DNA of 64,000 bases from Paenibacillus senegalensis JC66 (GTDB taxonomy: Bacteria; Bacillota; Bacilli; Paenibacillales; NBRC-103111): contig NZ_HE610959.1 of NCBI RefSeq assembly GCF_000285515.1, forward strand, positions 10,183 through 74,182, written 5' to 3'. The translations under genes were made by a program, and so were the position numbers. Shown here one piece after another: positions 51,220 to 58,521 of the stretch. The notes beneath the pieces were generated by a model. It was given only the letters and a program-made list of their open reading frames with translations. It was not told the DNA's origin and searched no databases. Within the stretch, counting starts at the first letter, position 1. Each line of letters opens with the position of its first letter.

Positions 51220-52311
51220 ATGAGAATTCATCTAGAGTCATTAACCGTAGCCGTTCTCTTCGGTTTTCTGTTCACATGGCTGCGGGTGCCGATTCCTTGG
51301 ATGCTCGGCCCAATTGCCGGATTAGTTATCTGGAGTACTTTAATCAAAAAGCCGGTGGCGGCTTCAAGATCGATGCGGAATAGCGGACTGATCGTTTTGG
51401 GATATTTGATAGGAAGCTCCTTCACCATTGAAGCGGGCAGGGAAATCATTCGCCAGCTGCCCTGGATGACACTTTCCACCGTATTAATGGTGCTCATCAG
51501 CCTGTTTATGGGATGGGTCTTGGCCCGTTGGATGAAAATCAGTCTGTCTACGGCAATCATCGGAACCATACCCGGCGGCCTCTCACAAGTAGCAGTGCTT
51601 GCCGAAGAGGTTAAGGACGCCGATCCCGGAACGGTCATTGTCATGCAGACGATCCGTGTGCTGACCGTCATTTTTCTCGTTCCCTTCTTGGCATTTCATA
51701 CATTCTCTAATGGACAAGTAAGCACCGCCGGGATTCTGGAGGACACCGCAGAGAGCGCCCCGATAGGTCAGATCACTTTGATCGTTGCCGCCGTTCTGAT
51801 CAGTCCCTGGTTGGCAGGTAAGCTGCGGGTGCCCACTCCCTATTTTCTTGGGCCCGTGCTCGCTGCTATAGGGTTTGTGTTTCTCGATTGGCATCCCCCT
51901 CATCTGCCTGAGCTATGGATTAACTTGGCGCAGATCGCAGTAGGCGCCCATTTGGGAACTTCTATTCAATTGAACCATTTGAGCAATTGGAGAAGTCTGG
52001 TCCCCCGTTCCTTAGCAAACAGCCTGCTGACTGTAGCGGTTTCTCTCTTAATTAGCGCAATCCTTGTTTATTCCCAGCCAATCAGTTACTTAACCGCTTT
52101 TTTAAGTACAGCTCCCGGGGGCATGGCGGAGATGAGCGTAACCGCAGCGATGACCGGCGGGGATATCGCTGTCGTTTCCGCCTATCAGCTTTTTCGAATA
52201 TTGTTTATTCTTGTTCTGGTTCCCCCTATAGTCAAATGGCTGCTTAACCGCCGAGCAAAGAAAGAGGGACTGTCCAGTAGTCCCCCAAATAAAAAGTTGG
52301 ACATTTCATAA
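51220..52311 (+). CDS. AbrB-family membrane protein (duplicated domain)
   Basis: A 363-residue integral membrane protein of the family known as membrane AbrB duplication (Pfam name; unrelated to the AbrB DNA-binding protein). Two homologous halves each hold IPWMLGPIAG / VPTPYFLGPVLAA and the IPGGLSQVAVLAEE / APGGMAEMSVTAAM motif. About ten hydrophobic helices are seen. A transport role for ammonia or organic compounds has been suggested for relatives. ATG 51220 is chosen; a start a few codons upstream is possible. The hairpin at 52344 follows. Confidence 0.9.
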   Translation: MRIHLESLTVAVLFGFLFTWLRVPIPWMLGPIAGLVIWSTLIKKPVAASRSMRNSGLIVLGYLIGSSFTIEAGREIIRQLPWMTLSTVLMVLISLFMGWVLARWMKISLSTAIIGTIPGGLSQVAVLAEEVKDADPGTVIVMQTIRVLTVIFLVPFLAFHTFSNGQVSTAGILEDTAESAPIGQITLIVAAVLISPWLAGKLRVPTPYFLGPVLAAIGFVFLDWHPPHLPELWINLAQIAVGAHLGTSIQLNHLSNWRSLVPRSLANSLLTVAVSLLISAILVYSQPISYLTAFLSTAPGGMAEMSVTAAMTGGDIAVVSAYQLFRILFILVLVPPIVKWLLNRRAKKEGLSSSPPNKKLDIS

Positions 52312-52343
52312 TGAGCTTTTTAGTCCGCACCCTTTAAAAAATC

Positions 52344-52387
52344 AACGAGGCTGTTCCCAAAAATGGACTTTCTGGACAGCCTCGTTT
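52344..52387. terminator. Bidirectional terminator
   Basis: AACGAGGCTGT and ACAGCCTCGTTT form 11-base arms between convergent genes. T-rich sequence follows on both sides (TTTCATTT on plus, TTGATTTTTT on minus). Confidence 0.85.
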
Positions 52388-52458
52388 CATTTAAAACCTT
52401 TACTTGGAAGAGGATTTATTAGACAGCCCCTCGATGATATCTAGGCTTCGTTGAACCC

Positions 52459-53205
52459 CTACGACTGGTTTTGCTCCGCGTAAACGGACATTGCCTCACT
52501 CATAAAACGGGCCAAGCCTTCCCCGAATTGATCAATAGTGTTCGTAAACCGTTCGTCATCCACATACATCTGGCCAAGACCTTTGAAAGCTTCAAGAGTA
52601 TAGCTCCCCATCCGGTTCAACAGTTGATACCATTCCGCGATGGCCTCCTGCGCTTCCTTATCATACGGCTTTAGATGTCTCAGCCCGGCTAATTTTCTAT
52701 AAACTTCGTTCATTTCATCGCTTAACCTTTGTCTTTCGTCCTTGCTCATCGCAGCAATCTGTTTATTAGATTGGTCGACGGCTTCGTCTCCCCAACGCTT
52801 TCTTGCTTCTTGCTCATAAGGATTGTTGGAAAAATCAAAGCCTGCGAATTTTTCTTTATTTGTCATTGCGATCTCTCCTTTAGCATGCTGTATGCTTTTA
52901 TCAATTGTACGGAGCATCTGGTCGATCCGCTTTCGTTTACTGAGCAGCATAGACCGGTGCAGCTGCAGCGCCTCAAGCCTCTCAAAGTACGGATTACTCA
53001 TAATTTCTTTAATCCGCTTCAAAGGAAATTCCAGTTCCCGAAAAAACAAAATTTGCTGCAGCTGCTCCAAATGCTCGTCGGAATAGAGGCGATAGCCGGA
53101 TTCACTTTCTTTATCCGGGGTAAGCAAGCCAATTTCATCATAATGATGCAGTGTGCGCACACTGATCCCCACCAGCTCGGCAACTTCCTTGACTTTCATG
53201 GCCAT
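52459..53205 (-). CDS. MerR-family regulator with TipAS domain (second)
   Basis: A 248-residue activator. The MerR domain begins MKVKEVAELVGISVRTLHHYDE, followed by a coiled dimer helix and, from about 140, a TipAS-type domain (SNNPYEQEARKRWGDEAVDQSN, then WYQLLNRMGSYTLEAFKGLGQMYVDDERF). Start ATG 53205; a GTG two codons up is also possible. The promoter has a 19-bp spacer with a central dyad like that of the first MerR gene. No transporter or resistance gene is attached, so it controls itself and perhaps distant targets. Drug sensing is expected from family knowledge. Confidence 0.92.
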   Translation of the reverse strand: MAMKVKEVAELVGISVRTLHHYDEIGLLTPDKESESGYRLYSDEHLEQLQQILFFRELEFPLKRIKEIMSNPYFERLEALQLHRSMLLSKRKRIDQMLRTIDKSIQHAKGEIAMTNKEKFAGFDFSNNPYEQEARKRWGDEAVDQSNKQIAAMSKDERQRLSDEMNEVYRKLAGLRHLKPYDKEAQEAIAEWYQLLNRMGSYTLEAFKGLGQMYVDDERFTNTIDQFGEGLARFMSEAMSVYAEQNQS

Positions 53206-53232
53206 AGTCACTCTTTCCTCCTTCCGCTTACT

Positions 53233-53263
53233 ACTATAAAGGATCACGCAGCGTGAGAGTCAA
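53233..53263 (-). promoter_or_regulatory. MerR-type promoter with 19-bp spacer
   Basis: On the minus strand TTGACT (53258-53263) and TATAGT (53233-53238) are 19 bases apart, with the dyad CACGCTGCGTG (53245-53255) in the spacer. It is the same layout as at 11122-11152. Confidence 0.8.
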
Positions 53264-53288
53264 CTGTAAATTTAGCTCTGAAACCTAA

Positions 53289-53320
53289 AAAGCCGGATCA
53301 AGCATAAAGCTTAATCCGGT
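53289..53320 (-). terminator. Terminator overlapping the stop of the unknown small gene
   Basis: On the minus strand ACCGGATTAAGC pairs with GCTTGATCCGGC and is followed by TTTTTAGG. The TAA stop of the gene at 53311 is part of the first arm. Confidence 0.85.
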
Positions 53321-53676
53321 GAAGGCCCCAAAGGAATCCGGTACTGCGAATATTCCTCAACTATGTGTTCCCCTTGTGCATACACCCAGCGAAACCTTAA
53401 CCGGTTACCGCTGTATCCTGTACGGCTGCGGATGTCAGGCAGCACAATCTGCTCCATATTCTCGAGAAGAGTTTGCTGCAGGTGGCGGATTCTCGCCTCG
53501 TTGGCATCTCTGCGCTCCTCCGCCATTTGTTCCGATGAGGAAGTCTGCATATAATAAGCCTTGCCGATCTGGGCATCATCCCAATGCTCAGGCAAAGGGA
53601 TATCTGAACCCCTGAAAATTTCACGTACGGTGTTCAACCAATCTTTATACAGATCCATCTCAATCTCCATACTCAA
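53311..53676 (-). CDS. Small cytoplasmic protein, unknown
   Basis: A 121-residue charged protein with no signal peptide or membrane segment. The first 70 residues are helical (LYKDWLNTVREIFRG, SSSEQMAEERRDANEARIRHLQQ), the end may be beta (RFRWVYAQGEHIVEEY). I do not recognise the family. The start is uncertain: TTG 53676, ATG 53670 or ATG 53658, the last with GGAG 6 bases before. It has a dedicated terminator, which supports it being a real gene. Confidence 0.65.
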   Translation of the reverse strand: MSMEIEMDLYKDWLNTVREIFRGSDIPLPEHWDDAQIGKAYYMQTSSSEQMAEERRDANEARIRHLQQTLLENMEQIVLPDIRSRTGYSGNRLRFRWVYAQGEHIVEEYSQYRIPLGPSPD

Positions 53677-53872
53677 TGATTTACATGCCTCCTGCTGCTT
53701 GAATAATTATATATCGGCCCGGTTCATCCGCCGCCAATGCTTCCATCATTGTACCTTAAAGCAGCCTAGGAGTGAACCCGCAGCTTAAGGTTATACCACC
53801 GCTAAAGCAGCTATTAATGCCGCCGGCTTTCCCCGGGTTAATGGCGTATTGGAGACCGGTATCCGGCCGCTG

Positions 53873-55126
53873 CTATCTGGCCTTCATGCCAATCCGGCGG
53901 ATTTCGGCATCCACCTTCACCTCGATGTCCACCTTGCTGTACATCTCCTGCCATTTTTCCGCCGTTCCAATATTCCGGTCCCAATAGCCAGGCTCTTTCG
54001 CACGCAAGTATTCTCCAAAGCCGAAAATGTCCGATTTATGTTTTTGGGTTTGTTTGATTAAATCTTCCTGTAATTTTGTTGACGACTCTATAAATTCCTT
54101 TTGTAATTTTTCCAATATTTTTGAATTATCTATTACAAGTCCATAGCCTATTCGTTCCTCTACATTGAGCTCCATAAATACTTGCACCGTAAAACGGGGA
54201 AGGCCATTCTTTAAATCTACATTGAAGCTGGACTTTCGGGAGGTGGTATAGAGGGTCACCGAATTTTGTTTATTGTCATCCAAACTGACCATAGCCCTGT
54301 AGCCTCCCGGATTGTTTCCTTTGGTTGCCATGAAAGCTGCGATCTCCAACGGCTTGGTGGCCCCTACCATCTTATCGTCCCGGAAGTAGGCAATGCCTAT
54401 AATTTCTGCATTTCCCGCTTCTTTAAGCTCCACATAGGGCAGATAACCCTCCTGACCTTTGGAGGATGACCGCTCCCAAAACATCCCTATATAGTCTTCC
54501 GGGAATTTGCCCATCCTAACAGCTTCGTCCAAGGTTCCGATTAAATAAAGCGTTGGCAGCCGATCCAGTCTCGGACTGGCCATCATAAAATTTTTCGCGT
54601 TCCCTTTAGCAACCAAAAGCCATGCCATTCTCCGCACCTCTGAATTTCGCCGCAAATAATCGTTCAAATTCCAGATTCCCCTGCGGGCAATCTCCTCGGA
54701 AATCACAATGACTCTAAGGTGACCAAGGAAGATTCTGCCGGATATTTGCTGCTGCAGATTCATTAAAGCATCGTTGAGTGTATGACCTACGACTTCTAGA
54801 ACCCATGTAGATTGTTGTTCTGAAGCACCAGAACCGCCGCCGCCCCCTTCACCCGCAGCATCTCCCGGACCAAGCGGAATTTTCCCGGGGATGGCAATTT
54901 GCGCGGTTATTCTCAGCATATTTTTATTGGGAGCCGGGAATTTGCCGAACAGATGGGCTGCTTCCGACTCCTCTTTTTCCGCTTCATCTGAAACAGTGTC
55001 TATAGATATGCCCAGTATGACAGCTCTTTCCTCAAGCTCCTGCCGATCCCAACAGCTTGTCAGCAGTGGACAAACCACTGCAAGAACCAGCAAGCTGAGT
55101 ATCATTTTTTTATAGGATAATTTCAT
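53873..55126 (-). CDS. Spore germination lipoprotein, Ger(x)C family
   Basis: A 417-residue C subunit of a GerA-type germinant receptor. The signal peptide ends in LLTSC (lipobox Cys at 25), directly followed by the family motif WDRQELEERAVILGISID. The GerAC-like middle (HLRVIVISEEIARRGIWNLNDYLRRN) and C-terminal domains are complete; the end carries VDAEIRRIGM, as in other members. A 12-residue Gly/Ser-rich insertion is found near 95. ATG follows AAGGAGG by 8 bases. Last gene of the receptor operon; the protein sits on the outer face of the inner spore membrane. Confidence 0.95.
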   Translation of the reverse strand: MKLSYKKMILSLLVLAVVCPLLTSCWDRQELEERAVILGISIDTVSDEAEKEESEAAHLFGKFPAPNKNMLRITAQIAIPGKIPLGPGDAAGEGGGGGSGASEQQSTWVLEVVGHTLNDALMNLQQQISGRIFLGHLRVIVISEEIARRGIWNLNDYLRRNSEVRRMAWLLVAKGNAKNFMMASPRLDRLPTLYLIGTLDEAVRMGKFPEDYIGMFWERSSSKGQEGYLPYVELKEAGNAEIIGIAYFRDDKMVGATKPLEIAAFMATKGNNPGGYRAMVSLDDNKQNSVTLYTTSRKSSFNVDLKNGLPRFTVQVFMELNVEERIGYGLVIDNSKILEKLQKEFIESSTKLQEDLIKQTQKHKSDIFGFGEYLRAKEPGYWDRNIGTAEKWQEMYSKVDIEVKVDAEIRRIGMKAR

Positions 55127-55150
55127 TGGCGCACCCTCCTTAGCGGCACT

Positions 55151-55369
55151 TCATCTCGACCCTAACCATTCGGTCATTTGGTTCAAAATCAAGAGAATAA
55201 GACCTACTGCCAAATTAATCCACCCAAGGATGATGGAAACTTTCCACTCCTTATTCTGTCCAGTCCTGCGATAGGTTCGAACATCGAGGAAGAAAATAAC
55301 CGCTGCGGTAACCAGCCATAGCGAAATTGCATAGCCGATATATCCTGTTGAATTACTATCAGTAAACAT
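55151..55369 (-). CDS. Small two-helix membrane protein of the germinant receptor (D-subunit type)
   Basis: A 72-residue protein with two hydrophobic helices (about 12-28 and 46-62) separated by a basic loop (DVRTYRRTGQNKEW). Small proteins of this size and topology, called D subunits or CLC_0170-like, occur in many GerA-type operons and modulate receptor function. ATG follows AAGGAG by 10 bases. It lies between the B and C subunit genes on the same strand. Confidence 0.8.
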   Translation of the reverse strand: MFTDSNSTGYIGYAISLWLVTAAVIFFLDVRTYRRTGQNKEWKVSIILGWINLAVGLILLILNQMTEWLGSR

Positions 55370-55468
55370 AAGTTTGTTGCTCCTTCACCTGGAAGTAATT
55401 ATTCATTGATCGATTACCAGCTCGGGGGGGTTAACAGACCCGGGAGTACGGAAAACGCTTGCCTAAAG

Positions 55469-56578
55469 CTAATGGTAGGGATCGACCGTCCCGCCCTTTT
55501 TCTTTCTCAATATTGCAATTAGCAGCAATATCCCGGGGTAGCCAATCGTTAAAACCAGACCAATTTTCCCGAAGATGGTGATCGTCGAGTACATCGAAAT
55601 TATGCTTTTAGGCTGCATCGCTAGTATAAAAATGACAGGTAAAAAGAAAATCGAGAACATTTTATGATCCTTAAGCTTCAGCATGGCCGTTAAGGAATAA
55701 ATGGTCATAAAATAACTAGTCAAAAGAGTTGTAAATACAGCCGTAACCCATACCGCCAAAAAAGCCGCATCTATACGTTCCAGAATATTAGCCGGCAGTG
55801 ATGTCGCCTTCGCGAGTTCGAGAAAAGGCCACAGCAGCTTCAAAATCTCTTCCGAGCCAAAACGGCTGACAGCCGCAATCACTATCATCACGTAGAGCCC
55901 GCCAGCGATAAGGAGTCCCCACAGACTGGAATGGATCGCCTTTTGCGGATTTTTCATATAAGGGATGATGATTGACATTACAAAGGCAGGTTGAAACAAA
56001 GCCGCTATAACGAGAGTTCCCTGGAGCAGATTGGTAGGTGCGTTTCCATAAATTGGCTGTAAATAAATCGTTTCTGCAGTTTTTAGAGACAGAGCAACAA
56101 TAATCAGCGCGGGAACAAGCAGTAAGGGGAAATAAAAGAAGTGGATATAGGCAAACGTAGTAATATTGTTCCTTGACGAGATAGCAGCCAGTACAAGCAT
56201 AACGATAACCGTTACCTCAACAGGAGTGTTCTTCAAAACCGATGTTACTACCACTTCACCGAACTCTCGCGCCGTTAATGATGTCAACATGGCAAAAAAG
56301 AAGAAAATCGCCAAATTCCCCAGCAAAGCGAGCCATTTGCCGATAATCACTTCACTGTAGAGAATAATCGATTGATCGGGAAATCGCATTCCCAGCATGG
56401 CGATCAGGGAAAGTCCAAATGTGGCCAGCAAAGAGCCGAGCAAGGTAACAAGCGGAGCTCCTGAGTTAGCTGCTTGAACCGCAAATAAAGGCAGAGCCAA
56501 AACCCCGACACCGATAATTGAACTGACAATTACCGTTATCGCTTGCATCATCGTAATTTCTCTTGGCGGTTGACTCAT
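55469..56578 (-). CDS. Spore germination permease, GerAB/GerKB family
   Basis: A 369-residue B subunit, an APC-superfamily permease with ten helices that binds the germinant. It starts MSQPPREITMMQAITVIVSSIIGVGVLALP, the typical first-helix region, and holds the conserved PE/PF-type segments such as FLELAKATSLPANILERIDA. Start ATG 56578 lies 26 bases after the A-subunit stop, downstream of AGGAGG; the longer frame overlaps the A gene and is rejected. Length fits the family (about 360-370). Confidence 0.93.
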   Translation of the reverse strand: MSQPPREITMMQAITVIVSSIIGVGVLALPLFAVQAANSGAPLVTLLGSLLATFGLSLIAMLGMRFPDQSIILYSEVIIGKWLALLGNLAIFFFFAMLTSLTAREFGEVVVTSVLKNTPVEVTVIVMLVLAAISSRNNITTFAYIHFFYFPLLLVPALIIVALSLKTAETIYLQPIYGNAPTNLLQGTLVIAALFQPAFVMSIIIPYMKNPQKAIHSSLWGLLIAGGLYVMIVIAAVSRFGSEEILKLLWPFLELAKATSLPANILERIDAAFLAVWVTAVFTTLLTSYFMTIYSLTAMLKLKDHKMFSIFFLPVIFILAMQPKSIISMYSTITIFGKIGLVLTIGYPGILLLIAILRKKKGGTVDPYH

Positions 56579-56603
56579 ACACCCGTATTCCTCCTGGACT
56601 CTG

Positions 56604-58226
56604 TTATTTCTTTTGCGAAACCGGAACATCTTCCTTCGTTTGCGTGGATAGCCCCGTTTGATTGGGTCCGGCACGAATTTTATCCTCCGGCATTAGAAAG
56701 GCGGGCCGTTCGAACATCCAGCCTAAAGGGCCGCGGATCAGCAAATCTTTCATTCCCTGCAGATTGCCGGGAACTAAAGGGCTTAAGTAAGGAACCCCGA
56801 ACGATTTCAAAGAAAGCAGGTGGTTGGTAATAAAGATTATCCCGATCATGACTCCATACAACCCGAAGATTCCGGCTAAAATAATGAGCGGGAATCGCAG
56901 CAGCCTGAGGCCTAATGCAGCATTATAGGCAGGCGTGGCAAAGGACCCGATAGTCGTTAAGGCGATCACCACTATCGTGATCGGACTGGCAAACCCGGCA
57001 GCAACCGCAGCTTGTCCGATAACGAGAACACCGACGATGGAGAGCGCTCCCCCTACCTGTTGCGGCAATCGAATGGTAGCCTCTCGCAGCACCTCCATGG
57101 AAATTTCTATAACAAGAACCTCGACTATAGCAGGAAAAGGGACGCCCGCACGGCCGCCGGCCACGGCAGCGGCGAATTCAGTTGGAATCAACTCCGGATT
57201 AAAGGAAATGATGGATACATAAAGGGACGGAAAGATAAGCGAGAAAATGAGGGCGATCAACCGGGCTAGCCTGATGGCGCTCATGAGGACGAAGCGTTCC
57301 GTATAGTCCTCAACGGTTTGGTAAAATTGGCTGAATACTGTCGGCACCACCAGGGCAAGAGGCGATCCGTCCACAAAGATGGCCACCCTCCCTTCAAGCA
57401 GATTGGCAGCTACTTTATCCGGACGTTCCGTATATTGAATTTGCGGAAAAGGAGATAGATGGTTGTCTTCGATGAATTGCTCTAAATAACCGGAATCGAG
57501 CACTGCATCAATGTTGATTTTGGACAGCCGGGTTTTCACTTCATTAATCAACTCCGGCTTTGTGAGGCCATCCATATAGCAGATCGCTACTTTAGATCTC
57601 GTTGTATGTCCGATTTCCATCGTATGGACCTTTAATTTCGGGGACTGAATCCGGTAGCGCAGCAGGGACAGATTAACCCCTAGCGGTTCGATAAACCCCT
57701 CCCTTGGTCCGCGGATGACCTGCTCTGTGGCAGGCTGATCAATTGACCGCTTATCGATGCTGCGGGTATCAATGACAAAAGCTTCATCCAAGCCTTCGAC
57801 CACGACAACAGATTGTCCACGGAGAATTCCCTTTATCATTTCAGAAAATTGACTTTCCATGGAACCCTCGCTGTGGTAAAGAGCATCACCGTAAAGAATC
57901 GATTTCAAATTTTTCAGGTCGATCTTCTCATCTTCAAGCTGAGGAGGCTTGTACATAAACGGCTTAAGAATATCCTCGTTGACAATGGTTTGATCAACCA
58001 TTTGAGAAAAATGAAATAAAACGGCAGGAAATTGGCCGAATACATTAAACTTCCTAATAACAAAATCATCATTGTCACCTAAAATGCTCTGGATATATTG
58101 AATAGTCTCCTCCAGGTCAGGAGATAAGGCCATATCTTGTTGTTCGGTCTGCTGCGGACTTTCCGGTGCAGTCAGCCCTTTGTATTTTTGCTTATGATTT
58201 CTCATTAACCAATTAAAGAAGGACAC
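56604..58226 (-). CDS. Spore germination protein, GerA/GerKA family
   Basis: A 540-residue A subunit. A cytoplasmic N-terminal domain of about 300 residues contains FPAVLFHFSQMVDQTIVN, VVVVEGLDEAFVIDTR and GPREGFIEPLGVNLSLLRYRIQ; it is followed by the membrane domain with VAIFVDGSPLALVVPTVF, LIALIFSLIFPSLYVS and FPAIVEVLVIEISMEVLREA. The GTG at 58226 follows GAGGTG by about 8 bases and is preferred over ATG 58265, which lacks a ribosome binding site, but this is not certain. First gene of the operon A-B-D-C. Confidence 0.93.
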   Translation of the reverse strand: MSFFNWLMRNHKQKYKGLTAPESPQQTEQQDMALSPDLEETIQYIQSILGDNDDFVIRKFNVFGQFPAVLFHFSQMVDQTIVNEDILKPFMYKPPQLEDEKIDLKNLKSILYGDALYHSEGSMESQFSEMIKGILRGQSVVVVEGLDEAFVIDTRSIDKRSIDQPATEQVIRGPREGFIEPLGVNLSLLRYRIQSPKLKVHTMEIGHTTRSKVAICYMDGLTKPELINEVKTRLSKINIDAVLDSGYLEQFIEDNHLSPFPQIQYTERPDKVAANLLEGRVAIFVDGSPLALVVPTVFSQFYQTVEDYTERFVLMSAIRLARLIALIFSLIFPSLYVSIISFNPELIPTEFAAAVAGGRAGVPFPAIVEVLVIEISMEVLREATIRLPQQVGGALSIVGVLVIGQAAVAAGFASPITIVVIALTTIGSFATPAYNAALGLRLLRFPLIILAGIFGLYGVMIGIIFITNHLLSLKSFGVPYLSPLVPGNLQGMKDLLIRGPLGWMFERPAFLMPEDKIRAGPNQTGLSTQTKEDVPVSQKK

Positions 58227-58521
58227 CGGAAAAACACCTCGCTGCTGCTTAAGGATACCTTGCATTAAAATGAACCGTTAATCACGAAAATAACCAAAAT
58301 AGATTATGCACCCACTCGTTTCTCGTACTTGTTAAGATGAACAATATACAGGAACATTATGCAAATCACTTATTTAAGAAAGTCTGCTTCCTTTGTCCTA
58401 TAACCAAACTGCACTATTGATGGCTGCATAATAATTTGCTAACTTAGAGAAGCACAGAATGATAACGCTTGCAATGGCGTTCCCTCTGGCATACATTCTT
58501 AAGGAGGTAGAGTAGAATAAG

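Noticed and set aside
56579-56674. N-terminal extension of the germination permease
   Set aside because: It overlaps the end of the A-subunit gene, is very basic, and the family N-terminus begins at ATG 56578.
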